Of a DNA stretch of 64,000 nt, positions 53,631 through 63,580 are shown piece after piece; position 1 is the stretch's first letter; each line of letters starts with the position of its first letter. Under the pieces are notes generated by a model that worked only from the letters and a program-made list of their open reading frames with translations, was not told where the DNA came from and searched no databases. Position numbers and translations under genes: made by a program. Origin of the DNA: Nematopogon swammerdamellus (Eukaryota > Arthropoda > Insecta > Lepidoptera > Adelidae); contig OX336351.1 in NCBI GenBank assembly GCA_946902875.1, forward strand, positions 1,488,001-1,552,000, in the 5' to 3' direction.

Positions 53631-53928
53631 CGGCGGCGGGTGGCCGAGTGGTTTGGGCACCTTCTTCTGATGCGAGAGGTCCGAGGTTCGAATCCGGTCG
53701 GCGTGTACCAATGGGTTTTTTTTTTCTAACGAAAAAATTTACGTGCATATCTACACCTGCTGCTTTACCGTTCGGAACCGGTGTAAAACTGTGGGACCCT
53801 TCCCGTGTACCTTACTAGGCGGTAGGCTCAAATTGTAGCCGACTGGGTTGATTTCACCGCACCTGCAGCACAACTTCGATTACTCTGCTTACGCCTATTG
53901 TCGGGATACTGCGTGTGGTATGTATATA
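53631..53928 (+). mobile_element. Chimera: SINE-C 5' part joined to SINE-B 3' end
   Basis: Intact tRNA-like head (GTGGCCGAGTGG; GGTTCGAATCC) and shared core to TTGATTTCACCGCAC, then from about 53862 CTGCAGCACAACTTCGATTAC to GCGTGTGGTATGTATAT of SINE-B. The SINE-B entry point is within a few bases of that in the 36101 chimera. Confidence 0.87.
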
Positions 53929-54435
53929 ATCTCTTAACCGGATCTCTAGTATCTTCCAAGAGCGTCGTCGTACTCAACGTGGAATACACAAACTGGTTTT
54001 GTAAAGCTATTTTATTCACACTTACACCCGTAATATTTTCAAAGATAAAGATGTGAAACGATTTTCACAAACATTTTTGCTATACGCATATGTAGGTCTG
54101 AAATATAATTGTAGAAAAAAAACTTATAATATTATATTATTACTTATTAAGTAAGAATAAAAATTTATTTATTTCTATTTTAGAATGAAAAGCCCAGAAT
54201 TTATTGCTCAGAAATTTTTTCGGTTTTTCACTAATATGAAAAATATTATGATGTAGCAGAAATGTTTGATTAGATAATATTGTGTTATTGTAGATGCTTA
54301 TGCAATCTGAAAATATGTGCCCGACGCCACGGACAACATAAAACGAAAATAATCTCATTCCAACTGCATAAAAGAAAACCAACCAATTATTAATTTCACA
54401 AAAAAAAAACAGAAACCAATTATTAATTTCATATA
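53929..54435. other. Unassigned AT-rich sequence
   Basis: Contains a short direct repeat (ACCAATTATTAATTTCA at 54382 and 54415). No gene. Confidence 0.4.
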
Positions 54436-54727
54436 AATACATACATACATACACGCTGTATGCTGAAAATCGGGGTAAGCAGAGAAATCGATGTTTTCAT
54501 GCAAGTACTCTTGTAAATTACAGCACAACACCGATCACAACGTTTAGCAATGTATTAGGACAAAATATCAGCTATCAAGCAGCAAGTAAGGCACGAAGAC
54601 CGACTTGCTGCATGATAAAGTACCGTGCCAAGGTGGTTAACCTGTCGCCCTTTAGCACGGCACCTTATTTTGATCCCTTGGTCGCCTTTTACGAGATGCA
54701 CGGAGAGAGATGCAGTGGGGCTAGTAT
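54436..54727 (-). mobile_element. SINE-B, leader lost
   Basis: TATG-type tail at 54436, diverged stem (GATGTTTTCATGC), ends GAGATGCAGTGGGGCTA. Confidence 0.87.
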
Positions 54728-55319
54728 TATAAATATAATATTGTTAATGTTGTGTGTTGTTTGTGGCGAAATAAATATGTGAATCTGGATCTGAATCAAG
54801 TATAAGGTTGACTGGAAAACATTGTTTTCTATAATAAGTTCGGTTTGTCTAACGAAGAAGAATATAACACATATAATAATAACTCAGAAACTAGCCCCCT
54901 TTCAGCCCAAAAGGTATATAACATGTATCCGCCCTCATCCTACCCCAACAAGCCGGGGTAAGAAAGTGTTAAAACTCGAAGAAAACTTGCTTTATCCCTC
55001 AGTATCAGTCGATAGAGTCGCCGGGCAATCATAAAGTTAGACATTTTCCTAATAATTTAAAAGCAAAACCCCACCAGAGCAAAGAAATTTCCAAAAAAAC
55101 TGCTGAGCGCTAAATAAAATAACTTCTTTCGCTCTTATAAAACAAGTCAAGTGGGAATGGTGTTTAACGCACAGAGGGTTCCGTATTGATTTCCTTCTTT
55201 CGTATATTGCGAGTGGCGTGGGCGGTCTTTCCGGGCCCCTCGACGCGGACGACGATGACTTTGTTTCGGTTGCAACTTTCTGGTGCTATTTTTTATATAA
55301 CTGCTTAAGGCTCTTATCT
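54728..55319. other. Unassigned sequence
   Basis: Mostly AT-rich; a GAAATAAATATGTGAATCTGG phrase near 54770 could be a retroelement end. Confidence 0.35.
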
Positions 55320-55455
55320 ATCATCATCAAATACATCATCATCATCATCATTATCATCAAAATCATCATCAAATACATCGTCATCATAATACAATCCACC
55401 ATAATCATCATCAAATACATCACCATCATAAAATACATTTCTCATGTATTTGATG
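55320..55455 (+). repeat. ATC/CAT microsatellite with AAATACATC interruptions
   Basis: Imperfect CAT repeats with AAATACATC inserts at 30-40 base steps, ending in an inverted ATGTATTTGATGATGAT. Confidence 0.9.
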
Positions 55456-55486
55456 ATGATACTTATGATGACAGAAATACTTACAG

Positions 55487-55721
55487 TGCGTTTCAACTAA
55501 AAGTTCCCTTCGCCGTTATGTTGGCTCCACTGTCAGTGTCACTGTCAGTGCTTAAATTCGTGCTTCCAGATTGTGAAGATTATATTATTACCTAATAATG
55601 TAATCGGTATTTACGGATAATTACGGGTAAATCTGTACACATAGCAACCCTCAACGCTGTTTTGACAGATAGACAGTGGAGTCAACATAACGGCGAAGAG
55701 AACTTTTAGTTGAAAAGCTCT
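55487..55721. mobile_element. 235-bp MITE
   Basis: TTTCAACTAAAAGTTCCCTT begins a ~47-base inverted repeat with three to five mismatches; TTACAG lies outside both ends (55481-55486 and 55722-55727). No coding. Confidence 0.8.
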
Positions 55722-56239
55722 TTACAGACAGAGAGACGAATAGACGGACAGACAGACAGACGAACAGGCGCCTGACACATTTTATAAGAGTCCCTATCCC
55801 TAGTTTATCCGCGGGCCCTAACAACGCATAACATGTGAGGCTGGTGAGCAATATCGCTCGGGTTTTACGGATATTTTACGATGTGGACGTAAAGGCGGCG
55901 CCCTCAGCTCATGGTCTATGTGCTCTTTACGTATGTAGTCTACTACACAGGTGAACGCCCCTAGGGGGGAGTCGCGGTGCTAGGTTACAATACACTTTGG
56001 TTGGAGCTCAAGGGTGAAAGATTAAGTTTGGAAATTATCAATACAGGCTATTCGATGTTGTTAAGAGCATCGTGTACTGCGAACCGTTTTCAAATTTCGA
56101 CTTTCCTTCATCGTGTTGATGTCGCTGTGGGCCGCGCCGCTGCCCGCGCAAGTGAAAAGGACAACTGCAGCTCAGAAGCAAACTGCCTGCAATTTGTGAA
56201 TCGTCATTCAGAGAAGAACTCCCCAAAATTTTTCCCTTT
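55722..56239. other. Unassigned sequence
   Basis: A GACA-type run at 55735-55770 resembles the end of repeat X. No gene. Confidence 0.35.
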
Positions 56240-56402
56240 TTAATTTTTTAGAATTTTTTTTCGCCAAATAGCACATTCTGTGAAAATTTTAACCATATAA
56301 ATTATTACGGTTCCAAAGATATAACCATTGGACGGACAGACTGACAGACACACACACAGTGCACGTTGTAGGATTTCGTACGTGGTACGGAAACCTAAAA
56401 AA
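56240..56402 (+). mobile_element. Repeat X, diverged copy
   Basis: TAGCACATTCTGTGAAAATTT, ATTACGGTTCCAAAGATA and GGTACGGAAACCTAAAA match the order of 24768-24972. Confidence 0.65.
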
Positions 56403-56431
56403 AATAAGCTTTCTCGGTAGAGTAAGTACAT

Positions 56432-56478
56432 TGTTTACGCGAACGCAGCTCGGCCTTCGGCCTCGCCCTTAGGTAATT
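56432..56478 (+). repeat. Single relic of the 68-bp minisatellite unit
   Basis: GCGAACGCAGCTCGGCCTTC and the following CGCCCTTAGGTAATTA are unmistakable; it sits between repeat X and a foldback. Confidence 0.85.
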
Positions 56479-56500
56479 ATTGTTTTCGAAAAAGTATAAA

Positions 56501-56634
56501 GCCTCGTCTCCTGCGAATGTTTTTTTCGAAACATTACACAGAAACATCGAAACATTGGGGCGTGGCCATCCACATTTGTATGAAAATATTTTTTTTCGTG
56601 TAATTTTTCGAAAGACATGCGCAGGAGACGCGAC
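56501..56634. repeat. Foldback with ~37-bp arms
   Basis: GCCTCGTCTCCTGCGAATGT pairs with the region ending GCGCAGGAGACGCGAC, with a few mismatches. MITE-like. Confidence 0.75.
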
Positions 56635-56689
56635 TTATGTAATATCGTTGCAGGGCGGCTGTAGAATATAATATAACGAACATCATTTT

Positions 56690-57130
56690 TAACCCCCGAC
56701 GAAAAAAACAGAGGGGTGTTATAAGTTTGACGTGTGTGTGTGTGTGTGTCTGTCTGTGGCATCGTAGCTCCCAAACGGATGGGCTGATTTGGATGCGGTT
56801 TTTTTATTAGGAAGCTTGTTTAATCGGGATGGTTCTAAGCTATGTTTGTAATCAAGTAATCTAGTAATTAGGTACCTAATAAAAAAAAAATTATCTTAAA
56901 AAGTGGACCGATTTGCGTGCGGATTTTTTTAAAGCTTGTAATAAAAGTTAAATTACAAATTTAAGATCTCTCTTAAAATTGTAAAAAATTAAAGGAGTCG
57001 GGGGGCCGCTAAGTAAATAAAATATAAAAACTCAGAGCTGGCCGGGAATTTACTTAGCGGTTCACCGACTCCTTTATGTAAGTAAACGGAAATTATTTTT
57101 TACTTTTTAAGAGTCGGGGGTTTTTTTATG
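56690..57130 (+). mobile_element. AACCCCCGAC foldback element
   Basis: Starts TTTAACCCCCGACG, TG run, GGATGGGCTGATTTGGATGC, then only one clear palindrome arm pair from AAAGGAGTCGGGGGGCCGC to GAGTCGGGGGTTTTTT. Confidence 0.85.
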
Positions 57131-57780
57131 CTATTTGCCTTACAAAGCAGTGAGCTGACGTCAAAGGCGGCTACCAACTCAACTCGATCGAACCTCACGG
57201 CAATTTCGATTATTCGCCTTACTTTGAAGGTGCTCGTTAAATTAACCTTTTGAGCCCCGGACAGGCCTGGGGACTAACGGGGGCGGAAGTTTTCACAAGT
57301 TAAGAACAAATTTACATAAGATGTTTACCGATTTTGTATTAGCATGGCCGGCAAGTTGGCCGATGAATTTTGTTTTAGAGTCTTGTCTGAGACTTGTGGC
57401 AATATTTGAAAATACATTTCTTTTCTTAACGTATCTTGATGTAATTAAATTTTTGTTCGCGAAATAAACTGTACTTTTTCTAAAGCTAGAAGAAAATAAA
57501 TATATATTTTAAGAGAATAATTTATTTTTTAATGTTAGCACTAAGCTTGTACTCGCTTTGTATTTCTTCGTTAGATATATACAAAGCCTAATATTTATGA
57601 AGAAATATTAAACTAAATAGAATCAACAAAAAAATATATTTCCAAAAATATATATAAAAGCCTCGCCTAATTTTAAAAGTTAGCTCAACGTATCCCACCG
57701 CCTACTTTTGAAATACTTTAGTATTGCAGTTTGTAGACGTCTAAATCCGGAAACATGACCAACATTAAATAATATATAAA
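57131..57780. other. Unassigned sequence
   Basis: No recognised feature; GC-balanced to 57300 then AT-rich. Confidence 0.35.
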
Positions 57781-58090
57781 AATAGTCCCACTGCATCTCT
57801 CCTCGTGCATGTCGTAAAAGGCGACTGAGGGATAAGGACAAGATGCCGTGCATAAGGGCGACAGGCTAGTCACCTCTCAGCTCGTCGCGGTCTTTCCACC
57901 GAGTCGTGCAGCAGGTGGGCCTTCGTGCCTTAGGTTGCTGCCTGATAGTTATCTTGTCAGAATAGTTTGCTAAAAGTGGTGGTCGGTGTTGTTCTGTAAT
58001 TTACCAGAGTACTTGCAGCACAACACGATTACTGTGCTTACCCCGATTGTCGGAATACGGCGTGTTGTGTGTATGTGTGTGTGTATGTTT
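57781..58090 (+). mobile_element. SINE-B, leader partly lost
   Basis: Starts AATAGTCCCACTGCATCTC; stem intact except GTTGTTCTG; TATG tail has become a TGTG run. Confidence 0.9.
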
Positions 58091-58099
58091 TATGATTTA

Positions 58100-58321
58100 C
58101 AAGCTGTGCCCGCGGCTCCGCCCGCTCTCATATTTCACTTCACTGCTAACCTCATAAGCCATTTAGCGTGATAGTAAGTAGCCTATAGTTGATGGGAAGA
58201 ATCAAGCTATCCGTAGAATTTTGTTTTATTAAAATCGGTTCAGTGGTTCTCGAGTTATAAGCGGACAGACAGACACTCAGACAGACAGAAAGCAGACGTT
58301 GGATTTTATTATAGGTAAGGA
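58100..58321 (-). mobile_element. Non-autonomous Helitron
   Basis: Minus strand TCCTTACCTATAATAAAATCC to GGAGCCGCGGGCACAGCTTG; CTTG replaces CTAG at the end. Nearly identical to 61028-61257. Confidence 0.82.
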
Positions 58322-58756
58322 AGGATGCCATCGTTAGCCTCTTAATTACCGTTGTCATGACAACTTAGCGCAATTTAACAATGTGTCACATCCCTAGAAC
58401 TTTTATAAGCTAATCATCATTAGTGACTTGAGACCATGAAATAACTACTAGGCGTGTCAATCGACACACAGTTGAATGGCTGGAAAGCTACGCTCATTTT
58501 GGTCGAACTATAACGATTATTCAAAGAGTTGTTTCAGTTCGAAAATTGGCCGCAGAGCTCATGAATAAAATACACCTGATTAATTCACACACAATAAGGA
58601 CAAAATTGGTCGCAGTTTGTGCACACAAAATACATTTAGGATTTAATGCGCACCGCCTGGTCGTGAATTCCGATTGAAAATCAAGTCATTGTGAACTATT
58701 GTTTTGAAAGGCAAAATTGACAGAAGGGAAATTGAAGCCAATTGAGCGTCGATAAT
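58322..58756. other. Unassigned sequence
   Basis: No exon or repeat recognised. Confidence 0.35.
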
Positions 58757-59325
58757 TTTTTTTTATGGAATCTGACACGGTTGCTACATCACCTAGTACA
58801 ACATCCGTGATGTCAGCCCATAACACAATGTCAGTGCCATGTCAGAGCTTCCCTTCATTTCATGTCGGCTACACTGAACTGGACGGAAAGTACCGTGTGG
58901 GGCCGGTACTTTAAAAGAATAGCCCCACTGCATCTCTTCCCGTGTATGTCGTAGAAGGCGACTAAGGTATATGACTCCCTTCTTATATTACTAGGTGGTA
59001 GGGTTTAACCCGCCCGGGTTGGTACCACCGCACTGAATGAAAGGTCGGTCGAAACGGCTATGTAAATAGTTTGTGTTTTCCGTCCAGTTCAGTGTAGCCG
59101 GCACGACCGAAGGGAAGCGCTGACGTGGCACCAATTTCATCCGGTGGTATGGGCTGACATAACGGATGTTGTAGGTGATGTAGCCACCCGTGTCAGTTTC
59201 CATAAAAAAAAAAAAAAAAAAAAACACGAACTATTTACATAGCCGTTTCGACCGACAGTTTCATTCAGTGCGGTGGTATCAACCGGGGCAGGTTAAACCC
59301 TACCACCTAGTAAGGTAAGAAGGTA
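58757..59325 (-). mobile_element. SINE-A split by a SINE-A' insertion
   Basis: 3' half at 58757-58889 (to ACTGGACGGAAA) and middle part at 59222-59325 (AACACGAACTATTTACATAG onward). They join without loss, showing the A' copy inserted later. Confidence 0.9.
58890..59221 (+). mobile_element. SINE-A', full length, nested in SINE-A
   Basis: Begins exactly at GTACCGTGTGGGGCCGGTAC and ends with more than 20 A's. Because the host SINE is known, this defines the A' 5' end and shows that the SINE-B leader moved with it. Confidence 0.94.
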
Positions 59326-59825
59326 TTGCACCGACATGTATATAATATGCCGTATATATTATGACATAGTATGTATGTATGTATTTGAAAATCTATAAAA
59401 ATAGGCTCTAAATAAATTTATTTAAATTGTAACAGAATTTAGAAAGACATTTAATTTATTCTATTTCACTAAAATGTGTTGAAGCCAATATTAATTTGAT
59501 ATTAATTAAACACACATTTGAAATTTCATACGACGACAGCGAGAATTTCTCTCTACATTTCAGTTTCTCTCGTTCTTAGAATATTATAAACACGCCCTTA
59601 AAATACACACTTTTAATTTTAACAAATAATCGACTGTGTTTGTTCTCTGGCGTTCTTTGAAGCTGCGTAATAACACCAAAATACCAATTTCTAAAAAGCT
59701 AGAAATATTGTTATTATTTTATCCATTTAATTACACATTTATTTACAACAATCGTCTTATATTCTCTTATATTTATACTTATACTATTTTCGGTAGGTGG
59801 CGCGCATACACTTTTTAGTTTCTTG
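59326..59825. other. Unassigned AT-rich sequence
   Basis: No supported feature. Confidence 0.4.
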
Positions 59826-60243
59826 TATGGGGACCACCGTGATTTTTTTAAATTTTTTATTATTGGTCGTTATATCGGCCATAATAACACATATTCTGTG
59901 AAAATTTCAACGGGTTACCTATTAAGCTAGAAACTCATTGGGCCCACGTACGCTACGCACGCGTACGTGGGCGCGTCGGTCTCCATACATTTTATATGGA
60001 AGAGTGCAGCACGCTGTGTGTCGCGTAGCGTAGGGTGGCGTGGGCGCAATGAAACTGCGTGCTGCACTCTTCCATATAAAATGTATGGAGACCGACGCGC
60101 CCAGATTCACGTGTGTGGCGTACGTGGGCCCAATGAGTTTCTAGCTTTACGGTTCAAGAGATACAGACCTCGGACAGACAGACACATAGTAGGGTCAGGC
60201 ACACACACAATAGGGTCCCGTACGAGGGATACGGAACCCTAAA
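59826..60243 (+). mobile_element. Repeat X with nested MITE
   Basis: GGGGACCACCGTGATTTTTT, then the shared ATATTCTGTGAAAATTTC segment, the MITE at 59925-60146, and the end AATAGGGTCCCGTAC...GGAACCCTAAAAA. Confidence 0.85.
59925..60146. mobile_element. 222-bp MITE with TTA target duplication
   Basis: Arms of about 90 bases begin AGCTAGAAACTCATTGGGCC; TTA is present at 59922-59924 and 60147-60149, and repeat X reads through when it is removed. A 3-bp TWA-type duplication fits a PIF/Harbinger-related MITE. Confidence 0.9.
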
Positions 60244-60566
60244 AAATTTAAAAATGCAGGGATGTACACCTATACAATTATCGTAATAGTTCGGTATATA
60301 TCGGATTCGGTAGAACAGCGCCATCTACCGTACGACCATTGAACGTTTAATTTAATTTAACTCACATTTAACTACAAACGTCAATGGTGATCAATAGATT
60401 ACGTGAGGGATACGAAGGACATGGACATGGATTGGACTTTATAACCATCAAATTGAGCTGCTCCATTCTCCATCTTCTGTTACAGAGTTCTATAGCTACC
60501 CTGGATGGAGAGCTTCATTGAAGACACAGGCTTCCTGGGGGTAGATTGCGACCGAGGCGAGGGCAC
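60244..60566. other. Unassigned sequence
   Basis: No supported feature; GC-richer after 60480. Confidence 0.35.
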
Positions 60567-60893
60567 TGCACTGTGTGGGGTCGGTAATTAAAAATAATAG
60601 CCCCACTGCATCTCTCCCCGTGCATGTCGTAAAAGACGACTAAGGGATAAGGACGAGATGCCGTGCTGAAGGACGGCAGAGTAGCCACCTCTCACCATGG
60701 CACGGTCCTTCCAACGCGTCACGCAGCGGCTGGAACGTGTCTTGCTTGCTGCTTGATAGTTATTTCGTCCTTGTTACTATGTGACGTGGTCGGTGTTGTG
60801 CTGTAATTTACCGGAGTTCTTGCAGCACAAAATCAATTACTCTGCATCACTCCTATTGTCGGGATACAGCGTGTGGTATGTATGTATGTATGG
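60567..60893 (+). mobile_element. SINE-B, full length
   Basis: Leader ACTGTGTGGGGTCGGTAA; body complete, stem GGTGTTGTGCTG kept; tail GTATGTATGTATGTATG. Confidence 0.9.
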
Positions 60894-61027
60894 AAGTGCA
60901 GATTTTTTTTCCCCACGAAAATTTCCGAAGATTCCCCACGGAATCCCCACGGTGATGAAAGGGGTATGGTAAAAAATTGCTCTGTATAATAATCTTGATT
61001 AAAATGAACTTCCAATTTTATTAGATA

Positions 61028-61257
61028 CTAGCTGTGCCCGCGGCTCCGCCCGCTCTCATATTTCACTTCACTGCTAACCTCATAAGCCATTTAGCGTGAT
61101 AGTAAGTAGCCAAGTAGTAGTTGATGGGAAGAATCAAGCTATCCGTGGAATTTTTTTTTATTAAAATCGGTTCAGTGTTTCTCGAGTTATAAGCGGACAG
61201 ACAGACACTCAGACACTCAGACAGAAAGCAGACGTTGGATTTTATTATAGGTAAGGA
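61028..61257 (-). mobile_element. Non-autonomous Helitron, complete
   Basis: Minus strand begins TCCTTACCTATAATAAAATCC and ends GCGGGCACAGCTAG followed by T. The preceding flanking base on that strand cannot be checked against an empty site. Confidence 0.85.
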
Positions 61258-61599
61258 AACAACCACACTATAATCATTGTACTGACCGACACAAAAATTT
61301 CAATTTTCCCCTGAAATTGAAAAGATAAACCGTGCCGACCGCACGCGCAAGAAAAAAACAAACGGTAAGCCCAGGACTCAGGACCGGGCAAGTGATGAAT
61401 GAAGCTCCTGCGCTGCGGCCGGGATTAACGTCAGATTAGCATTTAAATTCGGGGAACGTTCATTTATCTTATTATAAATAATTTATGTTTAATGCAGGAT
61501 TAATTAAATCGCAGTCCCTCCTTTATTAGTGGACGAGGGAGTCTGCGATGCACATCGGCTGCCTGCTGTCTCGAGTTTTTTCTCTCTGGACTTTGGACC
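61258..61599. other. Unassigned sequence
   Basis: No supported feature. Confidence 0.35.
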
Positions 61600-61757
61600 T
61601 GGACTTCCAAGAGGGGCGCGAATAGGCACCTGCCAGGCTGGCATGGCATTCGCAAGCTCCGTGTACGACCGAATGTCAATGGGCGTCGTTAGACACACCA
61701 CCACACGACACCTCGTCGTCCACAGCTTACGGGTGGCTCGGCGCCACATGTCGCGCC
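61600..61757 (+). mobile_element. CR1-like LINE 3' end
   Basis: GGCTGGCATGGCATTCGCAA, GAATGTCAATGGGCGTCGTT and CGCCACATGTCGCG match the last ~110 bases of the LINE at 21514-22063. It joins SINE-B without poly-A. Confidence 0.75.
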
Positions 61758-61978
61758 TCTCACCTTGGCTCGGTCCTTCCACCGAGTCGTGCAGCAGGTG
61801 GGTCTTTGTGCCTTACTTGCTGCTTGATAGTTATCTTGTCCGAAAACTTTGCTAAACGTGGTGGTCGATGTTGTGCTGCCATGTTTCAGATTTATTGCAG
61901 CACAAAACCGATTACTCTGCTCACCCTGATTTTCGGGGTTAAGCGTGTGTGGTATGTATGTATGTATGTATGTATGTA
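61758..61978 (+). mobile_element. SINE-B body without leader
   Basis: Starts CCTCTCACCTTGGCTCGGTC and ends in a long GTAT run. The junction with the LINE fragment is abrupt. Confidence 0.88.
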
Positions 61979-62164
61979 AAAAAAACTTTGTAACCTGGCT
62001 CGTTGTTTTGTTATGGGGACATAGCAGTGATTTTCATGTGCCTGTGTTTATGTTCAACAATACATACCTCATATATACCTATTTATTTATTTATTTATTT
62101 TTTTATTTCATATTATAAAAAAATCCCAAAAAACTATGGTTTGTGGTTACCTTCAGCAAAACTT

Positions 62165-62203
62165 TTTAACCCCCGACGAAAAAAAGGAGGGGTGTTATAA
62201 GTT

Positions 62204-62244
<41 letters not shown>

Positions 62245-62645
62245 TGTCTGTGGCATCGTAGCTCCCAAACGGATGGACCGATTTGGATGCGGTTTTTTTT
62301 ATTAGGAAGCTTGTTTAATCGGGATGGTTCTTAGCTATGTTTGTAATCAAGTAATAAAGTAATTAAGTAATAAAAAAAAAATCTCTTAAAAAGTGGACCA
62401 ATTTGCATACGGTTTTTTTTAAAAAGCTTGAAATAAAAGTTAAATTACAAATTTAAAAAACCCCCGACTCTTAAAAAGTCAAAAATAATTTCCGTTTACT
62501 TACTTAAAGGAGTCGGGGGACCGCTAAGTAAATTAAATATAAAGACTCAAGAGTTGCGCGGGAATTTACTTAGCGTTTCACCGACTCCTTTAAGTAAGTA
62601 AACGGAAATTATTTTTGACTTTTTAAGAGTCGGGGGTTTTTTAAA
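62165..62645 (+). mobile_element. AACCCCCGAC foldback element, full copy
   Basis: Starts TTTTTAACCCCCGACG, TG microsatellite at 62206-62242, and a palindrome at about 62440-62645 with ~90-base arms (AAATTTAAAAAACCCCCGAC and complement). Confidence 0.9.
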
Positions 62646-62825
62646 TTTGTAATTTTGTGATGTGGAATTTTTCAGCAATAAAAACATAAGCATATCGATA
62701 CCTCAGCACTATTATGCAACACGCTCAAAATTTTGCAGTGTGACACATGGCGAATAATTCTGTACCACTCCAAAAGATTTCGATTATTCTTTGCTATGTA
62801 ATATTACTAAAAAGAATGAAATAAA

Positions 62826-62870
62826 AGCGAGGCGGAATCGCAAGGCCGAAGGCCGAGCGATTCCGCCGAG
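62826..62870. repeat. Short GC palindrome sharing the GGCCGAAGGCC motif
   Basis: GCGAGGCGGAATCGC...GCGATTCCGCC encloses AAGGCCGAAGGCCGA, the hairpin block of the 68-bp minisatellite in another setting. Confidence 0.7.
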
Positions 62871-62901
62871 CACACTAAAGCAAATTACTACAAAAACTGT
62901 G

Positions 62902-63295
62902 AATTAAAAAACTATTTATAAAAAATACAAAAACCGACTTAAAAATGTATGAAATAAAAAAAAATATTTTTTTTAGGTTTAGTTTATAAATTATTTTAGT
63001 TTAGTTTTTCATATTTCTTAATTTTAGTTTAATTTTATTGTTATATTGTATGATTGTGTCATGATTTTTAAAATAGATTTTAATATGAAATAAAAAAAAA
63101 TCGAACCCTAGAGTTGAAGGCGGTGCTAAACCAAGCAAAAATTATGGATGAAAGAAAACATGAGTGGATGATATCCTTTTGTGATTTTGTGTAACCTTCT
63201 TATGCACCACCTTCAACTCTAGGGTTAGATTCTTTTTTATTTCATATATTTTTGAAGTTGGTTTTTATATTTTTTATAAATAGTTTTTTTTTTTT
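62902..63295. mobile_element. Foldback element with repeated inner arm
   Basis: AAAACTATTTATAAAAAATA and its complement bound the element; inner arms CCCTAGAGTTGAAGGCGGTG / CACCACCTTCAACTCTAGGG lie at 63103-63124 and 63202-63223. About 120 bases separate outer and inner left arms, so an extra segment is inserted on one side. Confidence 0.8.
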
Positions 63296-63394
63296 ATTTA
63301 CATTTGTTCCACTGTCGCCTTTGAGAGTCCGCTTCGGTCAAAATTCTAGACTAAATCCAACCGTCGTCGTCGACCGAGCACTTTGTGAGCATGT

Positions 63395-63580
63395 AAGATG
63401 GACTGGATGTAAGATGGCCGCATAGCAACCTCGGTTGTGTTCTCCTCTAGTCCAGTATAGCCAACAATCCAGGGAAGTCTCCGGTATGGCACCTACCTTC
63501 TCGGAGGTGATATTGGCTAGTCAGAGCATGTGCTTTGGCCCCTCTGACTCAGCTACCCATACCGGATTACATAAAAAAAA
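63395..63580 (+). mobile_element. SINE-C 3' half
   Basis: From ATGGACTGGATGTAAGATGG (end of the core) to CCCATACCGGATTACAT and poly-A. Confidence 0.9.

Noticed and set aside
55218..55595. Isoleucine/aspartate-rich ORFs at the ATC microsatellite
   Set aside because: The composition comes from the CAT repeat and the frame runs into a MITE.
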